DNA of 64,000 bases, taken from the NCBI RefSeq assembly GCF_000022365.1, contig NC_012804.1, positions 248,001 to 312,000 of the forward strand, written 5' to 3'. Below the pieces are notes generated by a model. The model ran no database searches, was not told the DNA's origin, and was given only the letters and a program-made list of their open reading frames with translations. The number at the start of each line of letters is the position of its first letter. Positions within the stretch are counted from its first letter, which is position 1. A program made the translations under genes and the position numbers. Positions 1-11,069 of this stretch are shown here, in pieces. Origin of the DNA: Thermococcus gammatolerans EJ3. GTDB lineage: Archaea > Methanobacteriota_B > Thermococci > Thermococcales > Thermococcaceae.

Positions 1-718
1 CGAGCCTAGCTATTTCAACGCCCTTCTCGAGCGGGCTCTTCCATCCGGTCGGGCAAGTACAGTGAACCTGGACGAAGGCCGGGCCGTCGACCTTAGCGGC
101 CTTCTTCATCTTCCTGACGAAGTCGAAGGGGTTGCCTATGCTCGCGGTGGCGACGTATGGAACCTGGTGGGCCGCAGCAATGAGGGCGACCCACTTCTTG
201 GGCTTGTCCTCACCGATGGAGTACTTGCCGGGAGGTGAGGTGGTCGTCCAGGCTCCGTAGGGGGTAGAGCTTGAGCGCTGAATTCCCGTGTTCATGTAGG
301 CCTCGTTGTCGTACATCAGGTAAACGACGTTGTGTCTCCTCTCGAGCATACCGCTGAGGGCCTGAAGGCCTATGTCGGCGGTACCACCGTCACCGCCTAT
401 GGCAAGTATCTTGCCCTTGAGTCCCTTCTTCTTCCAGGCGGCCTCAATACCGCTCGCGGCGGCGGCCGCGTTCTCAAAGGCTACGTGCACCCATGGAACC
501 TTCCAGGCGGTGTAGGGGAAGACCGCCGAAACGACCTCCATACATCCCGTGGCCTGGGCTATGGCGAAGGCGTTCGGGTCGCCGTACTTTTCCTCCATAG
601 CCTCGCTGAAGGCCTTTGTGGCGAGCTTAAGAGCGATTGCACAGCCACAGCCGGCACACGCGGCGTGACCGGGCGCCCAGTACTCGCGAGTTGTGATAGG
701 GGGCTTCCTAACGGCCAT
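1..718 (-). CDS. porB: Pyruvate:ferredoxin oxidoreductase beta subunit (partial, C-terminus outside window)
   Basis: Thiamine-diphosphate-binding catalytic subunit of POR, which oxidises pyruvate with CoA to acetyl-CoA, CO2 and reduced ferredoxin in the cytoplasm. About 239 residues are visible. The N-terminus reads MAVRKPPIT, with a cysteine pair GCGC, the ThDP motif [10 protein letters not shown] and a third conserved Cys in CPTGW near the window edge; these Cys fit ligation of a 4Fe-4S cluster. The start is placed at 718 rather than the ATG at 724, because GAGGTGATG lies at the right distance only for 718. Last visible gene of the por operon, with its RBS overlapping the end of porA. It shares a 74-bp identical block with vorB (243-316). 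Confidence 0.93.
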   Translation of the reverse strand, partial: MAVRKPPITTREYWAPGHAACAGCGCAIALKLATKAFSEAMEEKYGDPNAFAIAQATGCMEVVSAVFPYTAWKVPWVHVAFENAAAAASGIEAAWKKKGLKGKILAIGGDGGTADIGLQALSGMLERRHNVVYLMYDNEAYMNTGIQRSSSTPYGAWTTTSPPGKYSIGEDKPKKWVALIAAAHQVPYVATASIGNPFDFVRKMKKAAKVDGPAFVQVHCTCPTGWKSPLEKGVEIARL

Positions 719-728
719 CTTCATCACC

Positions 729-1913
729 TCACAGTATCTCCTTCCTGAGGCCTATCCAGTTGACCTCCTCAAACTCCTCTCCATTGAGGGCCTTCTGCGC
801 TATAGCCAGGGCCTCGTCGAGGTTCTGGAACGTGACGTCCCTGCCACCGAGACCGACGATGTAGTCGATGATAATCGGCTTCTCCTTCTCGTTTATCAGG
901 GCCCTGCTGAAGTCCTGGAAGAGGGCTCCTCCAACGCTGAAGGTGACGTTCTTCTCGAGGAGAGCCAGAACCTTGGCCTTCTTAGCCAAAGCGCGGACTT
1001 CCTCAATCGGGAACGGGCGGTAAACGGTGAGCTTCGCCGCTCCGGCCTTGATGCCCTTCTCGCGGAGGTGGTCAACGTACTCCTTGACGGTTCCGGCGAG
1101 TGAGCCCATCGTGACGAAGATTATCTCGGCGTCATCTGTGCGGTACTCCTCGACCTTCTGGTACTTTCTACCAAAGCGCTTCTCGAACTCGGCAAAGGCT
1201 TCATCTATGACCTTCCTCGCGTTCTCGTTGGCCTCCCAGACGGTGTAGCGGGCCTCCATGTAGTGGGCTGGGAACGCTAAAGTACCCTGGGTTATGGGCC
1301 TCTTCGGGTCAACGTAGGCGTGCTTGGGCTCGTACTCGCCGAGGAACTCGTCAACTACCTCCTGGTCCGGAATCTCGACGGGCTCGACGGTGTGGGTGAG
1401 GATGAACGCGTCGAAGCCAACCATCGCCGGGAGGAGAACGCGCTCGTCCTCGGCGACCTTGTAGGCTATCAGGATGAGATCCAAAGCTTCCTGGTTGTTC
1501 TCGGCGTAGAACTGGAGCCAGCCGGTGTCGCGCTCGCTTATGCTGTCCTGCCAGTCGTTCCAGATGTTAATCGGAGCGCTAAGAGAGCGGTTTCCAATTG
1601 CCATGACTATCGGAAGACGCATTCCAGCGGCGATGAAGAGCACCTCGTGCATCAGAGCCAGACCCTGCGAAGCGGTCGCGGTGAAGGTTCTGACGCCAGC
1701 GGCGGAAGCACCGACGCAGGCTGAAATGGCCGAGTGCTCGCTCTCGACCTTGATGAACTCCGCATCGAGCTCGCCGTTAGCGACGAACTCGCTGATCTTC
1801 TCGGGAACTAGGGTTGACGGTGTAATCGGGAAGGCCGCTATGACCTTCGGCTTGGCAAGCTTCGCGGCCCACGCAGCGGCTTCGTTCGCCTTCATAACGG
1901 TTCTAATCGGCAT
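729..1913 (-). CDS. porA: Pyruvate:ferredoxin oxidoreductase alpha subunit
   Basis: 394-residue alpha chain of the four-subunit pyruvate ferredoxin oxidoreductase. It carries the pyrimidine-binding ThDP domain (AAFPITPST near residue 26, ESEHSA near 58, [11 protein letters not shown]) and the C-terminal region ending in VGLGGRDVT, typical of the archaeal alpha subunit. The start ATG at 1913 has a strong RBS, GAGGTGGTGA. It lies 11 bp after porD and just before porB. Assignment as POR rather than VOR rests on gene order (second DAB set, downstream) and on similarity to Pyrococcus PorA as I remember it. The vorA paralogue is at 3233-4420. Confidence 0.92.
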   Translation of the reverse strand: MPIRTVMKANEAAAWAAKLAKPKVIAAFPITPSTLVPEKISEFVANGELDAEFIKVESEHSAISACVGASAAGVRTFTATASQGLALMHEVLFIAAGMRLPIVMAIGNRSLSAPINIWNDWQDSISERDTGWLQFYAENNQEALDLILIAYKVAEDERVLLPAMVGFDAFILTHTVEPVEIPDQEVVDEFLGEYEPKHAYVDPKRPITQGTLAFPAHYMEARYTVWEANENARKVIDEAFAEFEKRFGRKYQKVEEYRTDDAEIIFVTMGSLAGTVKEYVDHLREKGIKAGAAKLTVYRPFPIEEVRALAKKAKVLALLEKNVTFSVGGALFQDFSRALINEKEKPIIIDYIVGLGGRDVTFQNLDEALAIAQKALNGEEFEEVNWIGLRKEIL

Positions 1914-1924
1914 CTTTCACCACC

Positions 1925-2242
1925 TCACTTGCTCTCCCTAACCATAACTATAGCATCGGTCGGGCACTCGTTCGCGCAGATTCCACAACCCTTACAGTAG
2001 TCGTAGTCGAAGACCGGGTAGTTCTCCTCGTCGAGGTAGATGGCAGGCTCGGGGCAGTAGATGTAGCAGAGGTAGCAGCGAACGCACTTGTCCCTGTAGA
2101 ACTCGGGCATGAAGACTCTCCACGAGCCGGTCTTGTTGATTACGCTACTCCCCGGGATGTAGGCAATAGCTCCCGGAGTCATCTTTTCGCTATACTCCTT
2201 CTGAACCCTCTCAATGTCGGCCTTAAACGGGCTCTCAGCCAT
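1925..2242 (-). CDS. porD: Pyruvate:ferredoxin oxidoreductase delta subunit (ferredoxin-like)
   Basis: About 105-residue 8Fe ferredoxin subunit passing electrons from the catalytic subunits to external ferredoxin. Two 4Fe-4S motifs are visible: CVRCYLCYIYCPEP and CKGCGICANECPTDA. The start is ATG 2242 with RBS GAGGTGATAAAT; an upstream GTG in frame (2251) is rejected because it overlaps the RBS. A TATA-like element at 2276-2284 suggests that porDAB has its own promoter inside the seven-gene cluster. The region 1958-2008 is identical over 51 bp to vorD. Confidence 0.93.
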   Translation of the reverse strand: MAESPFKADIERVQKEYSEKMTPGAIAYIPGSSVINKTGSWRVFMPEFYRDKCVRCYLCYIYCPEPAIYLDEENYPVFDYDYCKGCGICANECPTDAIVMVRESK

Positions 2243-2275
2243 ATTTATCACCTCGAGTGAGTTATCAGCACAAAA

Positions 2276-2284
2276 CTTAAAAGT
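2276..2284 (-). promoter_or_regulatory. Probable internal promoter of porDAB
   Basis: On the minus strand, AACTTTTAAGT lies between the end of vorB (2292) and porD (2242). A start about 25 bp downstream would fall near 2253, giving a leader of roughly 10 nt containing the GAGGTGAT ribosome site. This would let POR be expressed apart from VOR and the shared gamma subunit. Inferred from sequence only. Confidence 0.45.
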
Positions 2285-2291
2285 TACGGGC

Positions 2292-3230
2292 TCAGCCGAA
2301 CACCTCGGCGAGCTTCTTCAGCTTCTCCCATTCGCGGAGCACCCAGGCTTGGAGGTTCTCGATGTCCTCCCTGGTCATGTACTTAAAGCGACCCTGGAGC
2401 TTGAGGAACTCCTCAATCGGCTTCGGCTCCTTCTTGGGTGAGGGCATGTTGATCTTGTACTTCCCGTTCTCGTACTCGAAGAGCGGGAAGTAAGCCGTCT
2501 GAACGGCGAGCCTTGCTATCTCGATGCTCTTGTCGGTCGGCGAGCGCCAGCCCGTCGGGCACGGGCTAAAGAGCTGGATGAAGCTCGGTCCCGGTATCTT
2601 TCTGGCCTTCTTGAGCTTCCTTATGAAGTCCTCTGGAAACGCAACGCTCGCGGTCGCAGCGTAGGGAACCTCGTGCGCTATGACGATGTCGATGACCTTC
2701 TTCTTGTGCCTCTTCTCGAGGAAGTGCATCTTTCCTCCAGGGGTGTTCGTCGTCCAGGCTCCGTAGGGGGTAGAGCTTGAGCGCTGAATTCCCGTGTTCA
2801 TGTAGGCCTCGTTGTCGTACATTATGTAAACGGCGTCGTGGCCCCTCTCAAGGAATCCGCTCAAAGCCTGAAGGCCTATGTCGGCGGTACCACCGTCGCC
2901 GGCCCAGCCGACGACCATTACCCCATCTTCGCCCTTGACCTTTATTCCCCTCGCCTTCAGAGCGGCCTCGATACCGCTTATGACGGCTCCAGTCGTCTCA
3001 AAGGCGGTGTGGAAGAGGTTGGCGTCGAGGGTGTTGTAGGGCCACGCCCCGGCTATGATGGTTGAACAGCACGCGGGGATGACAACAATCGTCTTTTTGC
3101 CGTAAGCCTTGAGGACGTAACGCAGTCCGAGTGAAGCACCGCAACCCTGACAGGCGGTGTGGCCGGCAAAGAAGTGCTCCTCAGCGGGAATGGTCAACCT
3201 TTTCTTAATGCTCTCGGGGATCTCCATCAT
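2292..3230 (-). CDS. vorB: 2-ketoisovalerate ferredoxin oxidoreductase beta subunit
   Basis: 312-residue ThDP-binding subunit of VOR, which oxidises branched-chain 2-oxo acids to acyl-CoA with ferredoxin as acceptor. It shows GCGASLGLRY, the ThDP motif [11 protein letters not shown], and [13 protein letters not shown] shared with PorB. The start at 3230 (or the next codon, 3227) follows GAGGTGAGA two bases after the vorA stop; the longer frame to 3254 has no RBS. Part of the order porG-vorDAB-porDAB. Substrate is inferred from gene order. Confidence 0.9.
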   Translation of the reverse strand: MMEIPESIKKRLTIPAEEHFFAGHTACQGCGASLGLRYVLKAYGKKTIVVIPACCSTIIAGAWPYNTLDANLFHTAFETTGAVISGIEAALKARGIKVKGEDGVMVVGWAGDGGTADIGLQALSGFLERGHDAVYIMYDNEAYMNTGIQRSSSTPYGAWTTNTPGGKMHFLEKRHKKKVIDIVIAHEVPYAATASVAFPEDFIRKLKKARKIPGPSFIQLFSPCPTGWRSPTDKSIEIARLAVQTAYFPLFEYENGKYKINMPSPKKEPKPIEEFLKLQGRFKYMTREDIENLQAWVLREWEKLKKLAEVFG

Positions 3231-3232
3231 TC

Positions 3233-4420
3233 TCACCTCTTGAGGTGGTACCACTCAACCTCTCTATCGAGCTTTCCTGCCTCGATAACTCTCTTCATGT
3301 CCTCGGCTATGGCCTTGACGTCAGGAACGGTGAAGTCCCTGCCACCGAGTCCGACGATGTAGTTCTTCATTATCGGCCTCGCTGATGTGTTGTAGAGAAC
3401 GCCCTTCGCCTCGTTGAAGAGTATGCCCTCCTGGCCGAAGGAGAAGTTCCTGTCAAGGACGGCTATGCCCTTAACGCTCTCGGCTATCTCAAGGAGTTCC
3501 TCCTTCGGGAACGGGCGGAACCATCTAACTTTCGCGTAGCCGACCTTGTAGCCCTCTTTTCTGAGCAGGTCTACTGCTTCTTTAACGGTTCCCATGAGGG
3601 AGCCCATGCCCATGAAAACGAAGTCCGCATCGTCAACGTAGCCCTTCTCAATCATCTCGCTGTAGTCCCTGCCGAAGCGCTCGCCGAACTCCTTACCGAC
3701 GTCCTTGATGACCTTCTTCGCATCTTCCATCGCCTTCGCGAGCTTGTAGCGGAACTCGTAGTAGTCGTTGGGGGTTGCAAGTGCACCGACCGAGATTGCC
3801 CTGCTGAAGTCCGCCAGGTCGTAGAGGGGCTTCCTCGGCGGGAGGAACTCGTCGACAAGCTCCTGCGGAATCATCTCGACGACGTCGTAGGTGTGGCTCA
3901 GTATGAAGGCGCTCTCTATAACCATCGCGGGCACGTTAACGGTCTCGGCTACCTTGAAGGACATCAGGACGCCGTCGTAGACTTCCTGGTTGTTTTCCGC
4001 GTAGAACTGCATCCAGCCAGTATCGCGCTGGGCGAGGCTGTCTGTCTGGTCGTCCCAGACGCTCCACGGGGGAGCCATGGCACGGTTAACGTTGACCATG
4101 ACGACGGGAAGCCTCGCACCGCTTGCCCAGTGAAGCATCTCGTGCATCAGAGCGAGACCTTGGGCGGAGGTAGCGGTAAAGGCTCTTGCACCGGCGGCTG
4201 AAGCTCCAATGCTCGCGGCCATGGCCGAGTGCTCGCTTTCGACGGGAACGTACTGAATATCGGCCTCCCCGTTCGCTATGAACTCGGCTATCTTCTCGAT
4301 GATGCTCGTCTGAGGGGTGATTGGGTAAGCGGCGACGACCTGAACGCGCGCGTGCTTCACCGCGTAAGCGGCCGCGTAGTTTCCGCTCACAACCTTTCTA
4401 ATAGGCTTGTACTCGGCCAT
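3233..4420 (-). CDS. vorA: 2-ketoisovalerate ferredoxin oxidoreductase alpha subunit
   Basis: 395 residues, paralogue of porA at 729-1913 with the same layout: AAYPITPQTS near residue 30, VESEHSAMAA near 60, [12 protein letters not shown] near 82 and C-terminal VGLGGRDFTV. It is the ThDP pyrimidine-domain subunit of VOR. The start ATG at 4420 overlaps the region just after the vorD stop, so the two are translationally coupled. Role as VOR rather than POR is by position next to the shared gamma subunit. Confidence 0.9.
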   Translation of the reverse strand: MAEYKPIRKVVSGNYAAAYAVKHARVQVVAAYPITPQTSIIEKIAEFIANGEADIQYVPVESEHSAMAASIGASAAGARAFTATSAQGLALMHEMLHWASGARLPVVMVNVNRAMAPPWSVWDDQTDSLAQRDTGWMQFYAENNQEVYDGVLMSFKVAETVNVPAMVIESAFILSHTYDVVEMIPQELVDEFLPPRKPLYDLADFSRAISVGALATPNDYYEFRYKLAKAMEDAKKVIKDVGKEFGERFGRDYSEMIEKGYVDDADFVFMGMGSLMGTVKEAVDLLRKEGYKVGYAKVRWFRPFPKEELLEIAESVKGIAVLDRNFSFGQEGILFNEAKGVLYNTSARPIMKNYIVGLGGRDFTVPDVKAIAEDMKRVIEAGKLDREVEWYHLKR

Positions 4421-4421
4421 A

Positions 4422-4739
4422 TCACTTCTCCTCCTTCTCCATCGTTATGGCGTTGGTCGGGCACTCGTTCGCGCAGATTCCACAACCCTTACAGTAGTCG
4501 TAGTCTATGCCAACGTAGCCGTCCTCACGGATGTAGATTGCTGGCTCCGGGCAGAACTTCCAGCAGATGTAGCACTTGACGCACTTCTCTTCGATTATTA
4601 CCGGGATGAACGTCCTCCAGTCACCGGTGAAGTTGCTTAGCGTTGTGGCGAGGCTTATTGGTGCCTCAGGATACTGATCAACCGATGTGAAGACGATCTT
4701 CTTTGCCTCGGTCTTTTTCTCACCAAACAGCGTGTTCAA
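4422..4739 (-). CDS. vorD: 2-ketoisovalerate ferredoxin oxidoreductase delta subunit (ferredoxin-like)
   Basis: 105-residue 8Fe ferredoxin chain of VOR with CVKCYICWKFCPEP and CKGCGICANECPTNA. The start is a TTG at 4739, preceded by a purine-rich GGAGGGGAGGAG; no in-frame ATG gives a complete N-terminus. It contains a 51-bp block (4455-4505) identical to porD around the second cluster motif. Electron outlet of the VOR complex. Confidence 0.9.
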   Translation of the reverse strand: MNTLFGEKKTEAKKIVFTSVDQYPEAPISLATTLSNFTGDWRTFIPVIIEEKCVKCYICWKFCPEPAIYIREDGYVGIDYDYCKGCGICANECPTNAITMEKEEK

Positions 4740-4775
4740 ACTCCTCCCCTCCTCCTCAAAAGGGTTAAAGTAAAA

Positions 4776-5333
4776 TTAGAGCTCGTAGACAGTGGTCTTG
4801 TTGAAGGCTTCCTCGGCTGCCTTGGCGTTCTTCTCGCCGAGGGCTCCGGAGAAGGTCTCCTTAATTGCCTCCTGAACGCTCTCGAGCTTCACTAGGCCGG
4901 TTGCCTTCGCGACCGCTCCAAGGATGGCCGTGTTCGTGATTGGAAGGCCGAGAACCTCGAGGGCTATGCTGGTCGCGTCGACGAGGGCCAGCTTGCCCGG
5001 CTTCTTCTTGAGTTTTTCAAGGACTTCCTCCTTGCTCTTCTCCGTGTTTATGATAACGATCCCGCCATCTTTGAGACCGGCCGTAACATCTACAGTCTCC
5101 AGAAGGCTTGGATCGAGCACTACGACGATGTCCGGCTCATAGATCTGGGTCTTTATCCTTATCGGCTTGTCGTCTATTCTTGTGAAAGCTGTAACCGGTG
5201 CTCCACGCCTCTCAACACCGAAGAAGGGGAATGCTTGGACGTACTTTCCTTCCTTGAAGGCCGCTGAGGCCAGAATGTTCGCAGCGGTAACTGCACCCTG
5301 TCCACCCCTACCGTGAAAACGTATCTCGATCAT
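4776..5333 (-). CDS. porG: Pyruvate/2-ketoisovalerate ferredoxin oxidoreductase, shared gamma subunit
   Basis: 185-residue gamma domain ([20 protein letters not shown] at the N-terminus, then [15 protein letters not shown]), the piece that completes both POR and VOR. In Pyrococcus a single gamma gene heading the cluster serves both enzymes, and only one is seen here. The start ATG 5333 follows AAGGAGGCAGGAAGT. A TATA-like CAAATAAATG near 5378-5388 (minus strand) is the probable promoter of the whole cluster. Confidence 0.93.
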
Positions 5334-5547
5334 ACTTCCTGCCTCCTTGGGGTTTTTTCAATGAGTTTTCAACCGTTGCATTTATTTGCCTTTCGGTATT
5401 GCCTTAATCTCCCCCAGGAGGTACCCGCTGGGTAATCGTGAACAGAAGAGGTCGGCAATGGTTTTTTAGCGGCAGAGCTTCCCGAAGAACCTTCGAAAAA
5501 CTTTTAAATAGACTATGCATCACCATATAGACTATATAGGGGGGATA
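5334..5547. promoter_or_regulatory. Divergent promoter region porG / phosphate transporter
   Basis: Holds the cluster promoter on the minus strand (TATA about 5378-5388) and the transporter promoter on the plus strand (TATA CTTTTAAATA, 5501-5510). Two copies of ATAGACTAT (5508-5516 and 5527-5535, offset 19 bp) flank the expected transporter start site, and a small inverted repeat TACCC-GCT-GGGTA sits at 5422-5434. The direct repeats look like binding sites for a regulator of the transporter. Inferred. Confidence 0.5.
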
Positions 5548-5550
5548 ATG

Positions 5551-6513
5551 ATGGAGGCAGTGGCCATCGCTATGGTTGCAGTGGCGTTCTACATCGCCTG
5601 GAACATAGGTTCCAATGATTCCGCAAACGCCATGGGCACCGCTGTGGGAGCGGGAATACTGAGCTTTCGCCAGGCGACACTTACCATAGCTATTTTCACT
5701 CTCTTAGGTGCATACCTCAAAGGGTACAAGGTCATGAAGACCGTGGGAAAAGGCATAGTCCCCCCTGGCTATCTTACTGTTGAACTGGCCGTTATAGCCC
5801 TTCTCTCCGCCGGTGTGTGGGTTACCATAGCGACTGTCAAAGGCCTGCCCGTTTCCACGACCCAGGCAATAGTGGGCGGGGTCCTCGGCGTTGGCCTCAG
5901 CATTGGGGCTCCAGTCAACTGGGAAACGATGGGGAAGATCGCCGGAGCTTGGGTTTTCTCACCGGTTCTCTCGGGAATCTTCGCGGCAATTCTCTACAAG
6001 TTTTACTCGCGCGTTGTCTCCAGTATAAAGAGCATATCTACTATTGAAGCCCTCTATAAGGCCCTGGCTATTCTTGGTGGTTCCTACATGGCCTTTAACT
6101 TTGGAACCAACGAGGTTGCGAACGCCTCCGGTCCGATCGTTGGAGCGGGTTTTCTCGAGCCAAGAACGGCTGGCATTTTAGTCGCTTTAAGCCTTGCAAT
6201 GGGATCGCTCACATTCAGCTATGCGGTTATGCACACGGTTGGCAAGAAGATAACCGCCTTGGGACCTATCTCTGCCTTCGCCGCGCAGTTTGGCTCGGCT
6301 ATATCAGTGAGCCTTGCAAACGTTCTCGGCCTGCCTGTGAGTTCCAGTCAGGCAATAGTGGGCGGTGTTGTTGGGGTTGGGTTAATAACAGGGGAGGGCG
6401 TTGATAAGAGGGTTATCAAGGACATACTCTTCGGCTGGGTGGCCACTCCCACTGTAGCCGTCCTGATATCGCTGATAGTTTTCCGGCTCTTCCACCTAGT
6501 GGGCCTCGTTTGA
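5551..6513 (+). CDS. PiT-family inorganic phosphate transporter
   Basis: About 320-residue polytopic membrane protein, two homologous halves each with the PiT signature: NIGSNDSANAMGTAVGAG in the first and NFGTNEVANASGPIVGAG in the second, plus GLPVSTTQAIVGGV and GLPVSSSQAIVGGV. It imports phosphate with a coupling cation. The start is put at 5551 (5548 possible) because GGGGGGAT precedes it and because the TATA box at 5501-5510 predicts a transcription start near 5530, downstream of the longer frame's ATG at 5515. It ends 18 bp inside the convergent hflX gene. A DUF47/PhoU-like partner is not adjacent but lies at 56697. Confidence 0.9.
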   Translation: MEAVAIAMVAVAFYIAWNIGSNDSANAMGTAVGAGILSFRQATLTIAIFTLLGAYLKGYKVMKTVGKGIVPPGYLTVELAVIALLSAGVWVTIATVKGLPVSTTQAIVGGVLGVGLSIGAPVNWETMGKIAGAWVFSPVLSGIFAAILYKFYSRVVSSIKSISTIEALYKALAILGGSYMAFNFGTNEVANASGPIVGAGFLEPRTAGILVALSLAMGSLTFSYAVMHTVGKKITALGPISAFAAQFGSAISVSLANVLGLPVSSSQAIVGGVVGVGLITGEGVDKRVIKDILFGWVATPTVAVLISLIVFRLFHLVGLV

Positions 6514-7791
6514 GGGATGCTCCAGTTTTATCCCCAGTCTCGTTAGTTCCTTTATCATTCCAACCTGCACGAGTCCTTCGACCTCAACTTCGTCTCCATA
6601 GGAAACGCTTAGAACTTCCCCGATCGATTCCAGGAGCCCTAGAACCTTTCCGGGGTCAACGGTTGATGGGATGAGTATCTTGAACCTCCTGTACTTCGGA
6701 AGGGAGGGGATTATCTCCTCAAGGGCCCTTTTGAGCTCTTCCAGAATGCCGAGCTTTGCTGAGGTCTTTACTACCGCCCTCACGCTCGGTGCCAGCTCAT
6801 CTGCTATTTCCATTATTCTCCGTCGTTTCTCCTCCACATCTTCATCATTCGTCAGGTCAATCTTGTTCAGAACGATCACCATCGGTTTATCAAGGGCTTT
6901 TAGTTCTCTGAGGATTTCTATTGAGGCAAGTAGTTTTCTCCTTACCTCTGCCCAGGGCTCACTCGCGTCTATGACGAGGAGAACGATGTCGGCCTTTACT
7001 ATCTCTTCAAGGGTTGAGTGGAAGGCCTCGACGATGAAGGGGGGCAGGTTGTCGATGAACCCGACGGTGTCCGTCAGGAGAACCCTCTTCCTTCCAAGCT
7101 TGAACCTCCTGGTAGTTGTGTCGAGGGTTGTAAACATCTGATCCCTGGCCTCAACGCTTTCTCCAGCCAGGGCGTTGAGGAGTGTGGATTTGCCCGCGTT
7201 CGTGTAACCTGCTAGTGCTATGAGAAGGAACCCGAGTTCTTCCCTCCTCTTTCGCTTGACCCCCCTATCTGCCCTAACGCGCTCAAGCTCCTTTCTTATC
7301 TTCCCCATCCGGTAACGGATGTGTTTGAGGTACTGCTGGGTCTGGTACTCACCCATCCCCTTGAAGCCTGCCCTATCGCCGAGTTTTATCCTCCGTATTG
7401 CCTCCTTAACGAGTGGAACCTCGTACTGAAGACTTGCAAGTTCGACCTGAAGTTTGGCCTCCTTGGAGTGAGCCCTCTTTTCAAATATCTCCAGCACGAG
7501 CTGCCACCTGTCTAGGATTTCAACACGGAGCTCCTTCCAGAGGTTGTAGGCCTGAGAAGGGGTTAAACGGTTTGCAAAGATCACCTTGTCAGGTCTGAGC
7601 TCCTTGACGAGCTCTTTGAGCTCCTCGAGCTTTCCCCTTCCGATGTTGTAGCGAGGGTGCTCCTCCCGGTTCTGCTCAAGAACGGCAAGAACCTCATAAC
7701 CCGCGCTCCTCAAGAGCTCCTCGAACTCCTCCCTGCTGAGCCTCTCCCTTCGCGAGTACCTTATGACACCTATAGCCTTCATATCTCTCAT
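6496..7791 (-). CDS. hflX: HflX-family ribosome-associated GTPase
   Basis: 431 residues. The N-terminal HflX domain is followed by the glycine-rich motif and a coiled segment, then a GTPase domain: G1 GYTNAGKS, G3 DTVGF, G4 NKID. HflX proteins bind the large ribosomal subunit and rescue stalled or heat-damaged ribosomes in bacteria; the archaeal role is inferred. A TTTTTAAAC box about 25 bp before 7791 suggests a nearly leaderless transcript starting at this ATG; ATG 7782 is an alternative. Convergent overlap with the phosphate transporter gene. Confidence 0.9.
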   Translation of the reverse strand: MRDMKAIGVIRYSRRERLSREEFEELLRSAGYEVLAVLEQNREEHPRYNIGRGKLEELKELVKELRPDKVIFANRLTPSQAYNLWKELRVEILDRWQLVLEIFEKRAHSKEAKLQVELASLQYEVPLVKEAIRRIKLGDRAGFKGMGEYQTQQYLKHIRYRMGKIRKELERVRADRGVKRKRREELGFLLIALAGYTNAGKSTLLNALAGESVEARDQMFTTLDTTTRRFKLGRKRVLLTDTVGFIDNLPPFIVEAFHSTLEEIVKADIVLLVIDASEPWAEVRRKLLASIEILRELKALDKPMVIVLNKIDLTNDEDVEEKRRRIMEIADELAPSVRAVVKTSAKLGILEELKRALEEIIPSLPKYRRFKILIPSTVDPGKVLGLLESIGEVLSVSYGDEVEVEGLVQVGMIKELTRLGIKLEHPSNEAH

Positions 7792-7879
7792 CTTCAGTTT
7801 GCTGGAGTGTTTAAAAAGTCATCTCTTACTATCGCAAGACTTATAAACTCCTTAAAATTCTCAGAGTTGGTGAGTACTA

Positions 7880-10580
<2,701 letters not shown>

Positions 10581-10589
10581 GGGTCCGCC

Positions 10590-11069
10590 ATGAGAAAGCC
10601 CTACCGCAAGGTTGTGGTTGGTGGGACATTTGACAGGCTTCATCTGGGCCACAAGGCCCTCTTGAGGAAGGCCTTTGAAGTCGGCCGCTACGTTTACGTC
10701 GGCTTAACATCGGACGAGATGATCAGGAACAAGCCCTACGCCGAGAAGATCCTTCCCTACGAGCTTCGCCTCATGGATCTTCTCAAGTTCTTTGAGGTGA
10801 ACGGTTACACCAACTACCGCATCATTAAGATAAACACCGCAATCGGCTTTGCGGACAGAATAAAAAGCCTTGAGGCCATTGTTGTGAGTGAAGAAACCTA
10901 CAAGGGCGCCCTCCTTGTGAATCGGGCCCGTGAGGAGAGGGGCCTCAAACCCCTTGAGATAGTGACGATAAAGCTCGTGAAGAGCCGGATCGGGCCGAAG
11001 ATAAGCTCCACCTTGATACGGGCCGGCCTCATCGATCCCTTCGGGAACCCCCTAAAGAAGGATAATTAG
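10590..11069 (+). CDS. coaD: Archaeal phosphopantetheine adenylyltransferase
   Basis: 159 residues of the nucleotidyltransferase superfamily, archaeal/eukaryotic PPAT type: GGTFDRLHLGHKALL (HxGH) at residues 11-25, and KISSTLIR near 138 in place of KMSKS. It transfers AMP from ATP to 4'-phosphopantetheine, giving dephospho-CoA. Start ATG 10590 lies 9 bp after the DUF835 stop in the same operon. Ketopantoate reductase, an earlier CoA-pathway enzyme, is encoded at 57347-58276. Confidence 0.92.
   Translation: MRKPYRKVVVGGTFDRLHLGHKALLRKAFEVGRYVYVGLTSDEMIRNKPYAEKILPYELRLMDLLKFFEVNGYTNYRIIKINTAIGFADRIKSLEAIVVSEETYKGALLVNRAREERGLKPLEIVTIKLVKSRIGPKISSTLIRAGLIDPFGNPLKKDN

Noticed and set aside
693-1941. 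Several plus-strand frames opposite porA
   Set aside because: Shadow frames from strong third-position bias; the por genes are unambiguous.
5515-5550. Upstream ATG of the phosphate transporter frame
   Set aside because: Lies before the transcription start predicted from the TATA box, whereas GGGGGGAT precedes 5551.
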